Both the position numbers and the translations under genes were made by a program. From Lacisediminihabitans sp046156175 (lineage in GTDB: Bacteria > Actinomycetota > Actinomycetes > Actinomycetales > Microbacteriaceae), in NCBI RefSeq assembly GCF_046156175.1, contig NZ_JAYLVL010000005.1:1-64000 (forward strand): DNA of 64,000 nt, given 5' to 3'. Every line of letters starts with the position of its first letter. Positions within the stretch are counted from its first letter, which is position 1. The notes under the pieces are model-generated. The model worked only from the letters and a program-made list of their open reading frames with translations, was not told the origin of the DNA and searched no databases. Positions 26,011-34,869 of this stretch are shown one piece after another.

Positions 26011-27260
26011 CCCGTCAGAGCGTTGATCGTGGCGGTGGCTGTAGCCGCGGCCGTGGAGACCGATGTACCGCGCGTGATCTGGCCGATCAGGGTGACGTAG
26101 CCGTTCGCGTCAACCTGGGTGGCGTTTTTCACCTTCGGCAGATACAGACGGGCATCGGGAAGCTGCGCTGTGAAGACCTTGACCGTTGCGTCATTGTTCA
26201 GCTTGGTGTCGTCGGCCATGTCGGTCCGCAGTGGCGGGAATCCGGTAGTCAAAGAGAACTTCTGCTGCTGCGCCTTGGAGGTGTAGTAGGCGAGGAATTC
26301 CTGAGCCTGCTTTGGATACTTCGTCTTTGCCGAGATGGCGAGCGGCGCGATCGAACCAAGCGTGACATTGCCGTTGACACCAGTGGGAATCTTCACAATT
26401 CCAAAATCCAGCCCGGCTGCCTTGTAGGACGACGCTGCCCACGGGCCGTTCATCTCCATCGCCGCCTTCCCTGCGGCGAACAGCGAGTCCGCCTGCGCGC
26501 CAGTCTGACCGACAGGAGAGATGTGGTCGTTGACGACGAGATCAGCCCATGTCTTGAGGCCGGCCTGGCTTTTCGCGGTCGACAGCACGCTGCATCCGGC
26601 CGAGTTGACGATATCCCCACCGGTCAGCCACTGCAGTATCGGCCACATCTGGATCGTCTGGTTGTCGGCCAGCGACAGCCCATACTGCGTCCGCCCGCTA
26701 TCGAGTGTGAGCTTTTTGGCGTCCGCCTCGAATTCCGCGACAGTGGTGGGCGGCGTGAGGCCGGCGGTGGTAAACATCTTTTTGTTGTAGTAAAGGCTCA
26801 GGGACGCAAAGTTCGCCGGTATCGCGTACAGCTTGCCATTGTAGGAAGGCTCCTTAACGGCCGCCTGGGCAAGGTCAGTGGAGTTAACCTTCTCGCTGCC
26901 TGATCCGGTTTCGATCGGCAACAACGAATTCGTCTTCACGTAATTGGCGATGACGTTCGGGTCGGGGCTGGGCGCCGCGATGTCCGGACCGCTGCCAGTG
27001 AGCCACGCAGTGGGAAGCTTTTGCTGGATGGTGTCCCACGACTCAACAATTTGCTTCACCTTGATGTTCGGGTGGGAAGCGTTGAAATCCTTGACGATCT
27101 CTGCGTAGCCCGGACGGTCTCCGCCAGTGAATCCCGTCCACATGTTCAGGGTGACCTTGCCGGTGGAAGCGGTGGAGCCACTGCCGCTCGAACACGCGGA
27201 CAGCGCAAGCGCTGCTACCCCGACGACCGCGATCGCCGCGGCCAATTTCCTCTTATTCAC
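25998..27260 (-). CDS. Sugar-binding lipoprotein of the ABC importer
   Basis: 420 residues. Lipoprotein signal 'AAAIAVVGVAALALSACSS' with lipobox L-S-A-C; lipid-anchored outside the membrane. The mature domain is a family 1 extracellular solute-binding fold ('LNMWTGFTGGDRPGY', 'GSGPDIAAPSPDPN', 'AFFAAGK'-like 'LFAAGKAAMEMNGPWAAS'). The first gene of the operon; candidate LacI sites lie 105-185 bp upstream. The ligand is probably an oligosaccharide cleaved by the GH1-like and GH43 enzymes. Confidence 0.94.
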   Translation of the reverse strand: MNKRKLAAAIAVVGVAALALSACSSGSGSTASTGKVTLNMWTGFTGGDRPGYAEIVKDFNASHPNIKVKQIVESWDTIQQKLPTAWLTGSGPDIAAPSPDPNVIANYVKTNSLLPIETGSGSEKVNSTDLAQAAVKEPSYNGKLYAIPANFASLSLYYNKKMFTTAGLTPPTTVAEFEADAKKLTLDSGRTQYGLSLADNQTIQMWPILQWLTGGDIVNSAGCSVLSTAKSQAGLKTWADLVVNDHISPVGQTGAQADSLFAAGKAAMEMNGPWAASSYKAAGLDFGIVKIPTGVNGNVTLGSIAPLAISAKTKYPKQAQEFLAYYTSKAQQQKFSLTTGFPPLRTDMADDTKLNNDATVKVFTAQLPDARLYLPKVKNATQVDANGYVTLIGQITRGTSVSTAAATATATINALTGCKG

Positions 27261-27364
27261 TGTGTACCTCTTCTTTGAGTGCTGCTGCCGATAGTTGTGG
27301 TGGTGCTCGGGTGGGAATCAGCCTGGTGCGATCCTAAAATCTGGCACTGCTAATCGCCCATTTG

Positions 27365-27446
27365 TTTTATCGTTTAAGCAAAGGATAAAAAATAAGCGAT
27401 TCCTACCAGCGCTGGTCGAATCGACGATGTGCTGAATCGTTAAAGC
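27365..27446. promoter_or_regulatory. Candidate LacI operators upstream of the sugar operon
   Basis: TTTTATCGTTTAAGC (27365-27379) and GAATCGTTAAAGC (27434-27446) resemble TTTATCGATTAAAC found upstream of the lacI gene (28608-28621). The shared core is ATCG followed by TTAA. The operon promoter itself is not clear. Confidence 0.5.
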
Positions 27447-27517
27447 TTGAAGCTAGCTTGACAAATGTCCTTGATCAAGTGCATAAATTTGTTTGGCGGC
27501 AATAATCGGTCCGGTAA

Positions 27518-28558
27518 TCACGGGCAGCCGCACGATCGCCGCAGGGTGAGGGTGACGGGCAGCTCTAGTTGAGATGGTCCGACCGCAGTGCCGTCGATGA
27601 GCTCGAAAAGCAAGGTAGTAGCAATCCGTGCCATCTCTTCGGCCGGAGTGTGCATGGTCGTTATGCCGGGGGTCGTCACCCGCGAAAGCCCGAAGTCGTC
27701 GAATCCGACGATCGATACATCCTCGGGAACGTGTATGCCGTGCCCTTTGAGGGCCGCGAGCCCCCCAAAGGCCATATCGTCGTTAGCGAACACGATCCCG
27801 TCGAACTCGACGTTTTCATCAAGCAGTTGTTCGACTGCGCGACGACCCGACTCTTCGCTAAAATCTCCGTCGACGATGGTCGCGGCAGCAGCGACGCCCT
27901 GATCTTCCACCGCGGCAAGAAACCCCCGGCGGCGGTCGATTCCGGTTTGGTGATCAAGCGGCCCAGTCACATGGACAAGGCGCGACCGTCCGTGGATGTC
28001 CAGTAGATGGTTGGTAATTTTTCGACTGCCGGCTACGTCGTCGATCCACACGGTCACCGCGTCCGCCAGATAGGGAAAATTGCCGATCAGCACAACCGGA
28101 AGACCGGTGGCGACCAGAGCGCCAAGACCTGCGTCTGTCACTGCGGCGCTGGTGACTATGGCGCCGTCCGCGCTCCTCGAGCGCATGACTCTCTCGTACG
28201 CCACACGCTCCCCTGCCTCGCCAGTATCCGAGGTAGTCGACAGGACCACTTGCACATCGTGCGCGTTAGCCGCGGCAGAAATACCCGTGAGGAGGTGCAT
28301 GAAATAGCTGTGTCCGAAAACGTGTTGTGAAGTATCCGGAACGATCAGCGCAATTGCCCCGGAGCGCTGGCTGCGAAGCGCGCGACCGACGGAACTCGGA
28401 ACGTATCCCAGGTCGGCGGCAGCCTTGCGTACCGCGTCCTTCGTCTTCCCGCTAATGCGGGAGTGATCCGACAAAGCCATCGACGCCGCTGCCGATGTCA
28501 CCCCGACTCTCTCCGCCACATCCTTCAGCGTCACTGACACGCGCGCCTTCTTGGGCAT
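27518..28558 (-). CDS. LacI-family regulator of the sugar operon
   Basis: 346 residues. The HTH and hinge ('VTLKDVAERVGVTSAAASMA' and 'AADLGYVPSSVGRALRSQRS') precede a periplasmic-binding-protein-like ligand domain ('AIALIVPDTSQHVFGHSYF', 'GIVFANDDMAFGGLAALKG', 'VSIVGFDDFGLSRVTTPGIT'). Same strand as and upstream of the ABC/GH operon; related half-sites occur before both. It probably represses the operon until an imported sugar binds. Confidence 0.94.
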   Translation of the reverse strand: MPKKARVSVTLKDVAERVGVTSAAASMALSDHSRISGKTKDAVRKAAADLGYVPSSVGRALRSQRSGAIALIVPDTSQHVFGHSYFMHLLTGISAAANAHDVQVVLSTTSDTGEAGERVAYERVMRSRSADGAIVTSAAVTDAGLGALVATGLPVVLIGNFPYLADAVTVWIDDVAGSRKITNHLLDIHGRSRLVHVTGPLDHQTGIDRRRGFLAAVEDQGVAAAATIVDGDFSEESGRRAVEQLLDENVEFDGIVFANDDMAFGGLAALKGHGIHVPEDVSIVGFDDFGLSRVTTPGITTMHTPAEEMARIATTLLFELIDGTAVGPSQLELPVTLTLRRSCGCP

Positions 28559-28607
28559 GAAAACTCCTTACGTCTCGACAATTATGTCTTAGGAGCACCT
28601 GCCAAGA

Positions 28608-28621
28608 TTTATCGATTAAAC
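28608..28621. promoter_or_regulatory. Candidate LacI operator at its own gene
   Basis: TTTATCGATTAAAC, nearly palindromic around TCGA, 50 bp before the lacI start. Similar to two sites upstream of the sugar-binding gene, suggesting autoregulation. Confidence 0.5.
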
Positions 28622-29097
28622 AGTTTCAGAAGCTGTGATCGAGATTCAGGTTGCGTGCGAACGATAGATTGCTGAAGTCGCTTGCTGCTGAGCCCTCGAA
28701 TATCTAGTCACGCATTGGCTAATTGTGGGATGCGTTTGGAATAAGTGCGGAAAGAACCTCCTGCGAGGGCTCACCATCGTCGCCGGTTTGACCGACCTCG
28801 TCGGCTTGCGCAGCCGCATCATCGTGTTCCGACATGTTTCGCAGTTACAGCCCACCCGTTCCTGAACTCACTTCTCATCGTGGATATCGGAGCAGTTCTC
28901 CAGTCACTCTTGCCACCCACAATTTCGGGCGCTCAACGTAATCATTCACACTTTACATATCGGCAGTTATCGGTCATTGAGCAGAACCAATTGCTCGTGA
29001 AGCACGGACATGGGGGGCAGCAAACTAAGTGATAGCGCGTTATGAAGAACCGAAAAACGGACGACCGCGCACGGCTGTGGCCCCGTACCCTTCGGAT
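28622..29097. other. Intergenic region with a possible 38-codon gene
   Basis: About 475 bp. The minus frame 28719-28835 encodes a 38-residue acidic peptide (MSEHDDAAAQADEVGQTGDD and more) with no clear ribosome site. Nothing else is supported; the region separates the sugar locus from the XRE/ImmA group. Confidence 0.35.
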
Positions 29098-29283
29098 ATG
29101 GCTCCAGACGAAAAGACACAGGACGAACCGATCATGGACGGCGCCACAGAAGCGAAGGCGCAGGAGAAGCTGGACGGCGGGCAGGATCAGGCGCGTGCGG
29201 ATGCGAAGCGCGATGCGACTCTCGACGCCAGGGTTCGAGAGGTCGGCGGGGATCAGGCTGGGGACGACCCTGACAGTGATTAG
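29098..29283 (+). CDS. Small acidic hypothetical protein
   Basis: 61 residues from ATG 29098: 'MAPDEKTQDEPIMDGATEAK', then an Asp/Ala/Gln-rich helical-looking stretch ending 'DQAGDDPDSD'. Highly charged, without membrane or signal segments. No family recognised. The frame is open upstream to 29029 but composition changes at this Met. Could be a real small protein or a non-coding frame. Confidence 0.4.
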   Translation: MAPDEKTQDEPIMDGATEAKAQEKLDGGQDQARADAKRDATLDARVREVGGDQAGDDPDSD

Positions 29284-29314
29284 ATCGCCGTTGTCTGCAC
29301 GTGACGAGCCAGAC

Positions 29315-29723
29315 ATGACCGGTCGCATGTTCGCTCGACTTCTTCGTTCTGCTGGTGCCCACTATCCAATTTCTGATGTCTATGAGCGGGATTATTTATC
29401 CGGCCGACATTGGTGGACCAGTCAGCGCGAGCATGTCACCGCATGGCTCGATGAGATCGAAGGACCAGGCGCTTATGAGCGAGCGAGCCGCGGCCTCGGC
29501 GCTCGGCGCTCGGCATGCATTCACGCACTTCCAATGCGCTCCGGGTCTGCTTTGGATTGCCGAGGCGCTGGGAGAAGATTGGGAAACGGTGCAGCTTGCC
29601 GCGGATACTGCAGCAGGCGTCGGCCGTCCTGGGACGCAATGCGCGGCCATTCGACGTCTGATCCCCTGGCAACGGATCCAAACGCTGCCGCGGTACGTTC
29701 AGATGGATGTGAATCACAAGTAG
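29315..29723 (+). pseudogene. Conserved actinobacterial hypothetical gene, frameshifted
   Basis: The first half (from ATG 29315) reads 'HYPISDVYERDYLSGRHWW' and 'SQREHVTAWLDEIEGPGAYE'. The second half, in another frame, reads 'FTHFQCAPGLLWIAEALGED' and 'WETVQLAADTAAGVGRPGTQ', ending at 29723. The two halves match a widespread actinobacterial protein of about 130 residues (pattern from memory: '..REHM..W..E..GPGAY.R...N..CAP.LLWIAEALGED'). The shift lies in the direct repeat GGCGCTCGGCGCTCGGC near 29495-29515, a slippage-prone spot. Function is unknown. Confidence 0.55.
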
Positions 29724-29813
29724 ACTGCCGATCATGCGGCGCCGTACGCCGAAGGGGTCCGATCTCAATTCCAGTGAGATCGAACCCCTTTTTTTATTGG
29801 CGAGCTAGTACTA

Positions 29814-30008
29814 CTACCCCTTCTCTGTGAGGCTCGTCTTCGGGTGCCTGCCGGCTGCCGCCGATGTGATGAAATGCCCGGTGATCGCGCTCCGGTGGTG
29901 CGTGCCGCTTGAACGGTTAGCACCGCTTTCGGTCACGCTAGTGCGCGGGTGGCGTGCGGCGGCTGCATTCGAGATGTAGCGACCGGAGATTGAACTGCGG
30001 TTTGCCAT
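29814..30008 (-). CDS. Small basic protein with an internal tandem repeat
   Basis: 64 residues from ATG 30008, with AGAAAGG upstream. It consists of two copies of one unit: 'RSSISGRYISNAAAARHPRT' and 'RSAITGHFITSAAAGRHPKT', each followed by S-V/L-T-E-x-G. Similar one-unit proteins occur in actinobacteria near phage or plasmid genes; function is unknown. It is divergent from the XRE regulator and shares the direct-repeat operator region. Confidence 0.7.
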   Translation of the reverse strand: MANRSSISGRYISNAAAARHPRTSVTESGANRSSGTHHRSAITGHFITSAAAGRHPKTSLTEKG

Positions 30009-30026
30009 TATTTGGCCTTTCTGTCT

Positions 30027-30103
30027 TGTGCAAGCTATGTCCTGCAACGCTTAGAATACTATGCAACTCTGCTCCAATGTGCAAGTTTTTACCTGCACCG
30101 CTT
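30027..30103. promoter_or_regulatory. Direct-repeat operator pair before the XRE gene
   Basis: Two 26-bp direct repeats, 30027-30052 and 30078-30103, 51 bp apart centre to centre and 21 of 26 identical. Each has TGTGCAAG, a variable 6-7 bp, CCTGCA and CGCTT; TGCAAG and CCTGCA form an imperfect inverted repeat. They lie between the divergent small gene and the XRE gene and probably bind the XRE protein. Confidence 0.65.
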
Positions 30104-30137
30104 GGTGGTCTACGCAAATATGCGTCAAACTAGGGGT

Positions 30138-30512
30138 ATGCGCACGACCGAGCAGCAAGCCCCCCAAATCCCACAGCCCTTGGGTCCCTACCTCAAGAGC
30201 GCTCGACGATCGGTGGGGATGACTCTTCGTGACGTTGAGGCGAAATCCGAAATCACCAATGGCTATCTCAGCCAGATCGAGAACCAGCTGATTTCGAAGC
30301 CATCCCCGAACGTCCTATTCGAACTCGCAGAACTGTACGGACTCGACTACTCGAATCTTCTTGCGCGAGCTGGCCACCGGGTGCCTTCCAACTCGGCGCC
30401 TAATCAAGCGGCGTCTCTCAATGGAATTCCCCTTAGGGCATTGGAAGATCTGAATGAATCCGAGCGAAAAGATCTGATGGATTACGTTCAATTTCTGAAG
30501 AGCAAGCGGTAG
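30138..30512 (+). CDS. XRE-family regulator
   Basis: 124 residues from ATG 30138. The HTH_XRE fold covers 'GPYLKSARRSVGMTLRDVEA' and 'SEITNGYLSQIENQLISKPS', then 'NVLFELAELYGLDYSNLLA'. The C-terminal part is a short helical tail. An ImmA/IrrE-like peptidase gene follows 4 nt later; such pairs work as a repressor and a metalloprotease that cleaves it when DNA damage or another signal appears. No strong ribosome site, so it may be leaderless. Confidence 0.92.
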   Translation: MRTTEQQAPQIPQPLGPYLKSARRSVGMTLRDVEAKSEITNGYLSQIENQLISKPSPNVLFELAELYGLDYSNLLARAGHRVPSNSAPNQAASLNGIPLRALEDLNESERKDLMDYVQFLKSKR

Positions 30513-30516
30513 TCGA

Positions 30517-31434
30517 GTGTCAGCGGGATCAGCTGGATCAGCATCAAAGAAGAAAATTCGTCAATATGCTCGAGGGTCGTTATCGGCCGCGGGAGTCGGC
30601 GACGTCTCTATGGTGCCTATCGATCAAGTTGCAGCAGCAGTTGGGCTTCAAAAGAGCGATCTCTACGAACTGGGAGAAGATGCACCCCAACGTATTCGCG
30701 ACATTGTCAAAAAGCTGAAGGGAAATGTTCTCGGTTTCCTGGCAATCGAAGAGCGGAAGTATTTTGTCGACCGCAGCATGCCAATCCCGCGGCAGCGATT
30801 CACCGAAGGTCACGAAATCGGCCATGATGCCCTGCCGTGGCATCAGGCGGCCTTCTGGGGAGAAGACAAAACTACGATCGATCCCGCGACCAAGGAAACT
30901 CTCGAAATTGAGGCCAATCAGTTTGCCGCTGAGCTGCTGTTCGGGGCGGGACGATTCACCAACCAAGCGGATCAATATGCGCCAGGACTAGAAATTGCTC
31001 TCTACCTCGCAGCTGAGTATGGCGTGTCGGTTCATGCGGCCATCCGAAAGTATGTGGAAGACAGCAAACATCCCATTGCCGTGCTTGCGCTAGGGCGTTA
31101 TCCCTCACACACCGGTGGAGTCAGACGATTCGACGGGCAGACTTTTGAGTCAGAGAAATTCGAAGAGAAGTACGGCCGGCTAACTGCGTTGATGCACTCC
31201 TCGATCGGAAGTACCACATACCCGGAATTGCCGGCACTTCTGAAACTGCAGACGGGAAGAGCACCAGCATGTGATGTCAAATTAGACACGGCACGCGGGT
31301 CTGTGACTTTCACAGCTGAAGGATTCACAAACGGTCGACTGAATTTCATTGTGCTTCACAAGCCCAGCAGACTCAGGGGCCAGAAGTTTCGACTTATATC
31401 AGCGAGCGGCTTCGAGCTACTTCCGGCCGGTTAA
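30517..31434 (+). CDS. ImmA/IrrE-family metallopeptidase
   Basis: 305 residues from GTG 30517. The zinc motif is 'FTEGHEIGHDALPWH' (H99-E100-x2-H103) with a downstream Glu in 'IEANQFAAELLFG'. The C-terminal ~130 residues have no motif I know. These proteases cleave XRE-type repressors in mobile elements and stress circuits. The 4-nt gap from the XRE gene indicates one transcript. Confidence 0.92.
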   Translation: MSAGSAGSASKKKIRQYARGSLSAAGVGDVSMVPIDQVAAAVGLQKSDLYELGEDAPQRIRDIVKKLKGNVLGFLAIEERKYFVDRSMPIPRQRFTEGHEIGHDALPWHQAAFWGEDKTTIDPATKETLEIEANQFAAELLFGAGRFTNQADQYAPGLEIALYLAAEYGVSVHAAIRKYVEDSKHPIAVLALGRYPSHTGGVRRFDGQTFESEKFEEKYGRLTALMHSSIGSTTYPELPALLKLQTGRAPACDVKLDTARGSVTFTAEGFTNGRLNFIVLHKPSRLRGQKFRLISASGFELLPAG

Positions 31435-31483
31435 ATACAGTTCGCGCTCGCCCGGCGACCAGCAGACACGCGACCCTACCGAG

Positions 31484-31648
31484 ATGGTAAAGCCGAGTGA
31501 GGCAGTTTGCCTGCTTCAACATCTCCGCGACATATTCTTCATCAAGAATGGATCATCCGGCGACCTCCCGCCCGAGGAATTCGAAGCCAACTATTACGAT
31601 GGCAAAACCGGCCCAACAGCCGATGAATTGACCAAAACAGCGGCATGA
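31484..31648 (+). CDS. Small hypothetical protein
   Basis: 54 residues from ATG 31484: 'MVKPSEAVCLLQHLRDIFFI', then 'LPPEEFEANYYDGKTGPTAD'. It follows the metallopeptidase by 49 nt on the same strand and could be its third operon member. No family recognised; no clear ribosome site. Its length and composition are plausible for a small regulator or antitoxin, but this is not supported further. Confidence 0.45.
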   Translation: MVKPSEAVCLLQHLRDIFFIKNGSSGDLPPEEFEANYYDGKTGPTADELTKTAA

Positions 31649-31776
31649 AACCTCGGACGATTCAATGACCCGTTTTAGTTGGCTAGGAAGTCACGTCCAC
31701 CAGGGTGAACGGATCGACAAACTCAGGCAAGCAACCGACTAAGTCCGGAAAATCCATTGTTCTTCCAGCAAGCTGG

Positions 31777-34700
31777 TCAACCAGCAGCGCGTTCGGCCTC
31801 GTCGCGTGTTTTCTCATACAACCCCATCGCCACGAGAACATTGACCAGGGGCGCGAGGTTCTGCATCTGCAGCAGCGCTTTGATGGCGTTGTTGTGGCCG
31901 ATGCCGGAGGCGTAGATGACGTCTTCGAGCTCGGCGAGGATAGTGGGTGATGTTTCGAAGTCGACGGCGGTGTTTGCCATCGCTTCGGCTTGAATCTTTT
32001 GGTTCTCGATGACGTGGCGGAGGATCGTTTCGGCACTGCTGACACCGTTCACTTCGTCGATATCCGTGCCGGTGAACAGCACATTGATCTTGTCGATGAC
32101 GTCCTGAAGCAGCCCGTATTTCGCTTCCCGTGGTTGTGCGGAGCCCGCCGCGGTGATGCCAGTCAGTTCGCCCCCGCTGCCGGAGGTTAGCCCGAGGTTT
32201 TGTGCGTCGAGCTTGCGTAGGCGGTAGTGGGTGAGCACGATGTCGTCGGTGTTGACTGATGACGGGTCAGCGTCTTGGCGTTCGATCACGCGGCGATACA
32301 CTCGCAGGAAGATGGCCCACTTCTCAATGTCGGTGTCGCCGTAGTCGAGAATTTGGGAGAGGAAGTCGTAGGCGCGAACGAACGCGTACACGGTGCCGCG
32401 GAACTCTTCCAGCCGGCCTTTCTCGAGGTCGTCGGCTGCTTCCACTGCGTCAGTCCAGCGGGTCCAGAACACGTCACGGGATGCTTTGATGTGCGAGTAG
32501 AGAGTGTTGTGGCTGATCTTGTTCAGCCAGGCGTCAACGACCGCGTCGACGTCGTGGGGGTCGATGATGTTCATGCTTCGCAGCTTGCCGCGCATGTCGT
32601 GGATGATGTTCGGATCCGACGGCACGGTAAGTTCTGCGTCTTCGTAGTAGGTCTGGAACGCTTCGAGAATCTCGGCCGGGTCGTTGACGAAGTCGATGAT
32701 GTAGGTGTTCTCTTTACCCGGGATGACCCGGTTCAGACGGGACAGGGTCTGCACGGCGGTGATGCCGGAGAGTTTCTTGTCGACATACATGCCGACCAGT
32801 AGCGGCTGGTCGAAGCCGGTCTGGAACTTGTTGGCGACGATCATCACCTGAAAGTCGTCCCCGGCGAATGCCGCCTCCAGCGCGCGTCCTTTGAGTCCCG
32901 GGTTCATGTTGAGTTCGGTAAAATCCTCCGCACCCGACGCCTCATCGGTCACAGCGCCGGAGAACGCGACGAGGGCGCTGAGCTGCCCGTCGAGGTTCTG
33001 GTCTTTGAGGTAGTTGTCGATAGCCAGCTTGTAGCGGACCGCTTCTTTGCGTGAGCCGGTGACAACCATCGCTTTCGCGCGTCCGCCGAGTTCGCTACGC
33101 ACGTTCGACCGGAAATGCTCAACAATGACGGCGACTTTCTGGGCGATGTTCGTAGGGTGAAGCCGCACCCACCGCATCACTTCGCTGTTCGCCTTCGACG
33201 TGTCAATTTCGACATCCAGCCCGGTCGCGGTGTCGGTGTGGGCAAGGCTAAATGCGAGATCGTATGGCAGGTAGTTCTTCAGCACATCGAGGATGAAGCC
33301 CTCCTGAATGGCCTGCTTCATCGAGTACAGGTCAAACGCCCGCTTCACCCCGATGTCGTCGCCAAGGCCGAACAACTCAACAGTCTTACCCTTGGGCGTT
33401 GCGGTGAACGCAAGGAACGAGATTGTACCGATGCCGACCTTGCGGGCCATCACATCCGCGAGCACATCCTCAACGTCAACAACCACATCCTCGACCTGCT
33501 CGTCATTCTCTGGTGCACCAGCGGTCAACACTTGCTTCAGGGATGCGGCTGCCTCACCCGTCTGGGACGAGTGCGCCTCGTCAGCAATAACGGCATACTT
33601 ACGACCTGCCAGCCCCGCGTTCTTCTCGATGACAGCCAACGCATGCGGGAAGGTCTGCAACGTCACACCGATGATCTGTTTACCCGCCAGCAGCGCCTCA
33701 GCGAGCTGCTTCGACTTCGACGAATCAACCCCACGCGTGATCGCCTGAAAAACACCGGCTGTTGTCTCTAACTGCTCCACCGCACGCTGCAGCTGCCCAT
33801 CGAGCACCTGACGGTCTGAGACGACGATGACCCCGTCGAACACTTTGACTCCGTCGGCGTTGTGCAGCTGCGCCATCCGGTGGGCTGCCCACGCAATCGA
33901 ATCGGTCTTGCCGGAACCTGCGGAATGTTGGATGAGGTAGTTGTGCCCGGGGCCTTCGGCAAGCACCGCACGCTCAAGCTTGGTGACCGCCCGCCACTGG
34001 TGGTACCGCGGGAACCGCAACATCCGCGTGTAAGTCTTCTTCCCATCGATCGGGTCGGTCTTCTCCTCGAACCGGTAATGCAGAAACCTGCCGATGAGAT
34101 CCAACCAGGTGCCGCGCTCGAGGATCTCTTCCCAGAAATACGCTGTCGGGCTGGTGCCAGGAATGGGTGCGTTACCGGCACCGTTGTTGTTGCCACGGTT
34201 GAACGGCAGGAACCGCGAGTTCACCCCATCCAGCTTCGTGGTCATGTGAACTTCCTCGTTCGTCACCACGAAATGCACCAACGCACCGCGACCGAACGAC
34301 AGCAGCGGCTCCCCATCAGGCTTCCGATCCTGCGCATACTGCTTCAACCCCGCCGCAAGATTCTGCGTCAGGTCAGTCTTCAACTCGATCGTCGACACCG
34401 GGATGCCATTCACGAACAGCACCAAGTCGATACGGTTGCCATTCTTGGACGAGTACTCGACCTGGCGCATGACCCGCAAACGGTTGGCAGCGAACCGCTC
34501 CGCAGTCTTCGGATTCAGAGTCGTCGCAGGCCTCGCCTGGAACATCGTGAATTTCGCATTCAACACCCCAATGGATGCTTTCAGGACGTTCAGCGTCCCG
34601 CCACCGTTCATCGTGTCCGTCGTCTGCGTCTGAACGATACGGTCAAGAATCTGCTTCCGGCCAAGCTCACGCGATGCTTCGGACGCGTCGGCTTTGACAA

Positions 34701-34869
34701 GCTTTACCAACTGCTCCGGCTGCGTTGCCTCAAGCCACGCGAACACATCCGCCGGGAACAGGGCTCGGTCCCGGTCGTACCCGTCGTCGTTGGGCGAATA
34801 CTCCCACCCGTGCGCCGCGAGGTATTCACAGATCTCGGTCTCGAACGCGTCCTCATGCTGAATCGCCAA
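31777..34869 (-). CDS. hsdR: Type I restriction endonuclease subunit R
   Basis: 1030 residues. N-terminal PD-(D/E)XK nuclease: 'NRIDLVLFVNGIPVSTIELKT' split as D148 and E162-x-K164. Two helicase domains follow: Walker A 'HSAGSGKTDS' (K321), DEAH box 'VIADEAHSSQTGE' (430-433), and a motif VI-like 'TLSRLNRVIPGKE'. The C-terminal helical domain contacts the methylase core. Translocates DNA and cuts when unmodified sites are met. It begins one base after the hsdS stop. Confidence 0.97.
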   Translation of the reverse strand: MAIQHEDAFETEICEYLAAHGWEYSPNDDGYDRDRALFPADVFAWLEATQPEQLVKLVKADASEASRELGRKQILDRIVQTQTTDTMNGGGTLNVLKASIGVLNAKFTMFQARPATTLNPKTAERFAANRLRVMRQVEYSSKNGNRIDLVLFVNGIPVSTIELKTDLTQNLAAGLKQYAQDRKPDGEPLLSFGRGALVHFVVTNEEVHMTTKLDGVNSRFLPFNRGNNNGAGNAPIPGTSPTAYFWEEILERGTWLDLIGRFLHYRFEEKTDPIDGKKTYTRMLRFPRYHQWRAVTKLERAVLAEGPGHNYLIQHSAGSGKTDSIAWAAHRMAQLHNADGVKVFDGVIVVSDRQVLDGQLQRAVEQLETTAGVFQAITRGVDSSKSKQLAEALLAGKQIIGVTLQTFPHALAVIEKNAGLAGRKYAVIADEAHSSQTGEAAASLKQVLTAGAPENDEQVEDVVVDVEDVLADVMARKVGIGTISFLAFTATPKGKTVELFGLGDDIGVKRAFDLYSMKQAIQEGFILDVLKNYLPYDLAFSLAHTDTATGLDVEIDTSKANSEVMRWVRLHPTNIAQKVAVIVEHFRSNVRSELGGRAKAMVVTGSRKEAVRYKLAIDNYLKDQNLDGQLSALVAFSGAVTDEASGAEDFTELNMNPGLKGRALEAAFAGDDFQVMIVANKFQTGFDQPLLVGMYVDKKLSGITAVQTLSRLNRVIPGKENTYIIDFVNDPAEILEAFQTYYEDAELTVPSDPNIIHDMRGKLRSMNIIDPHDVDAVVDAWLNKISHNTLYSHIKASRDVFWTRWTDAVEAADDLEKGRLEEFRGTVYAFVRAYDFLSQILDYGDTDIEKWAIFLRVYRRVIERQDADPSSVNTDDIVLTHYRLRKLDAQNLGLTSGSGGELTGITAAGSAQPREAKYGLLQDVIDKINVLFTGTDIDEVNGVSSAETILRHVIENQKIQAEAMANTAVDFETSPTILAELEDVIYASGIGHNNAIKALLQMQNLAPLVNVLVAMGLYEKTRDEAERAAG

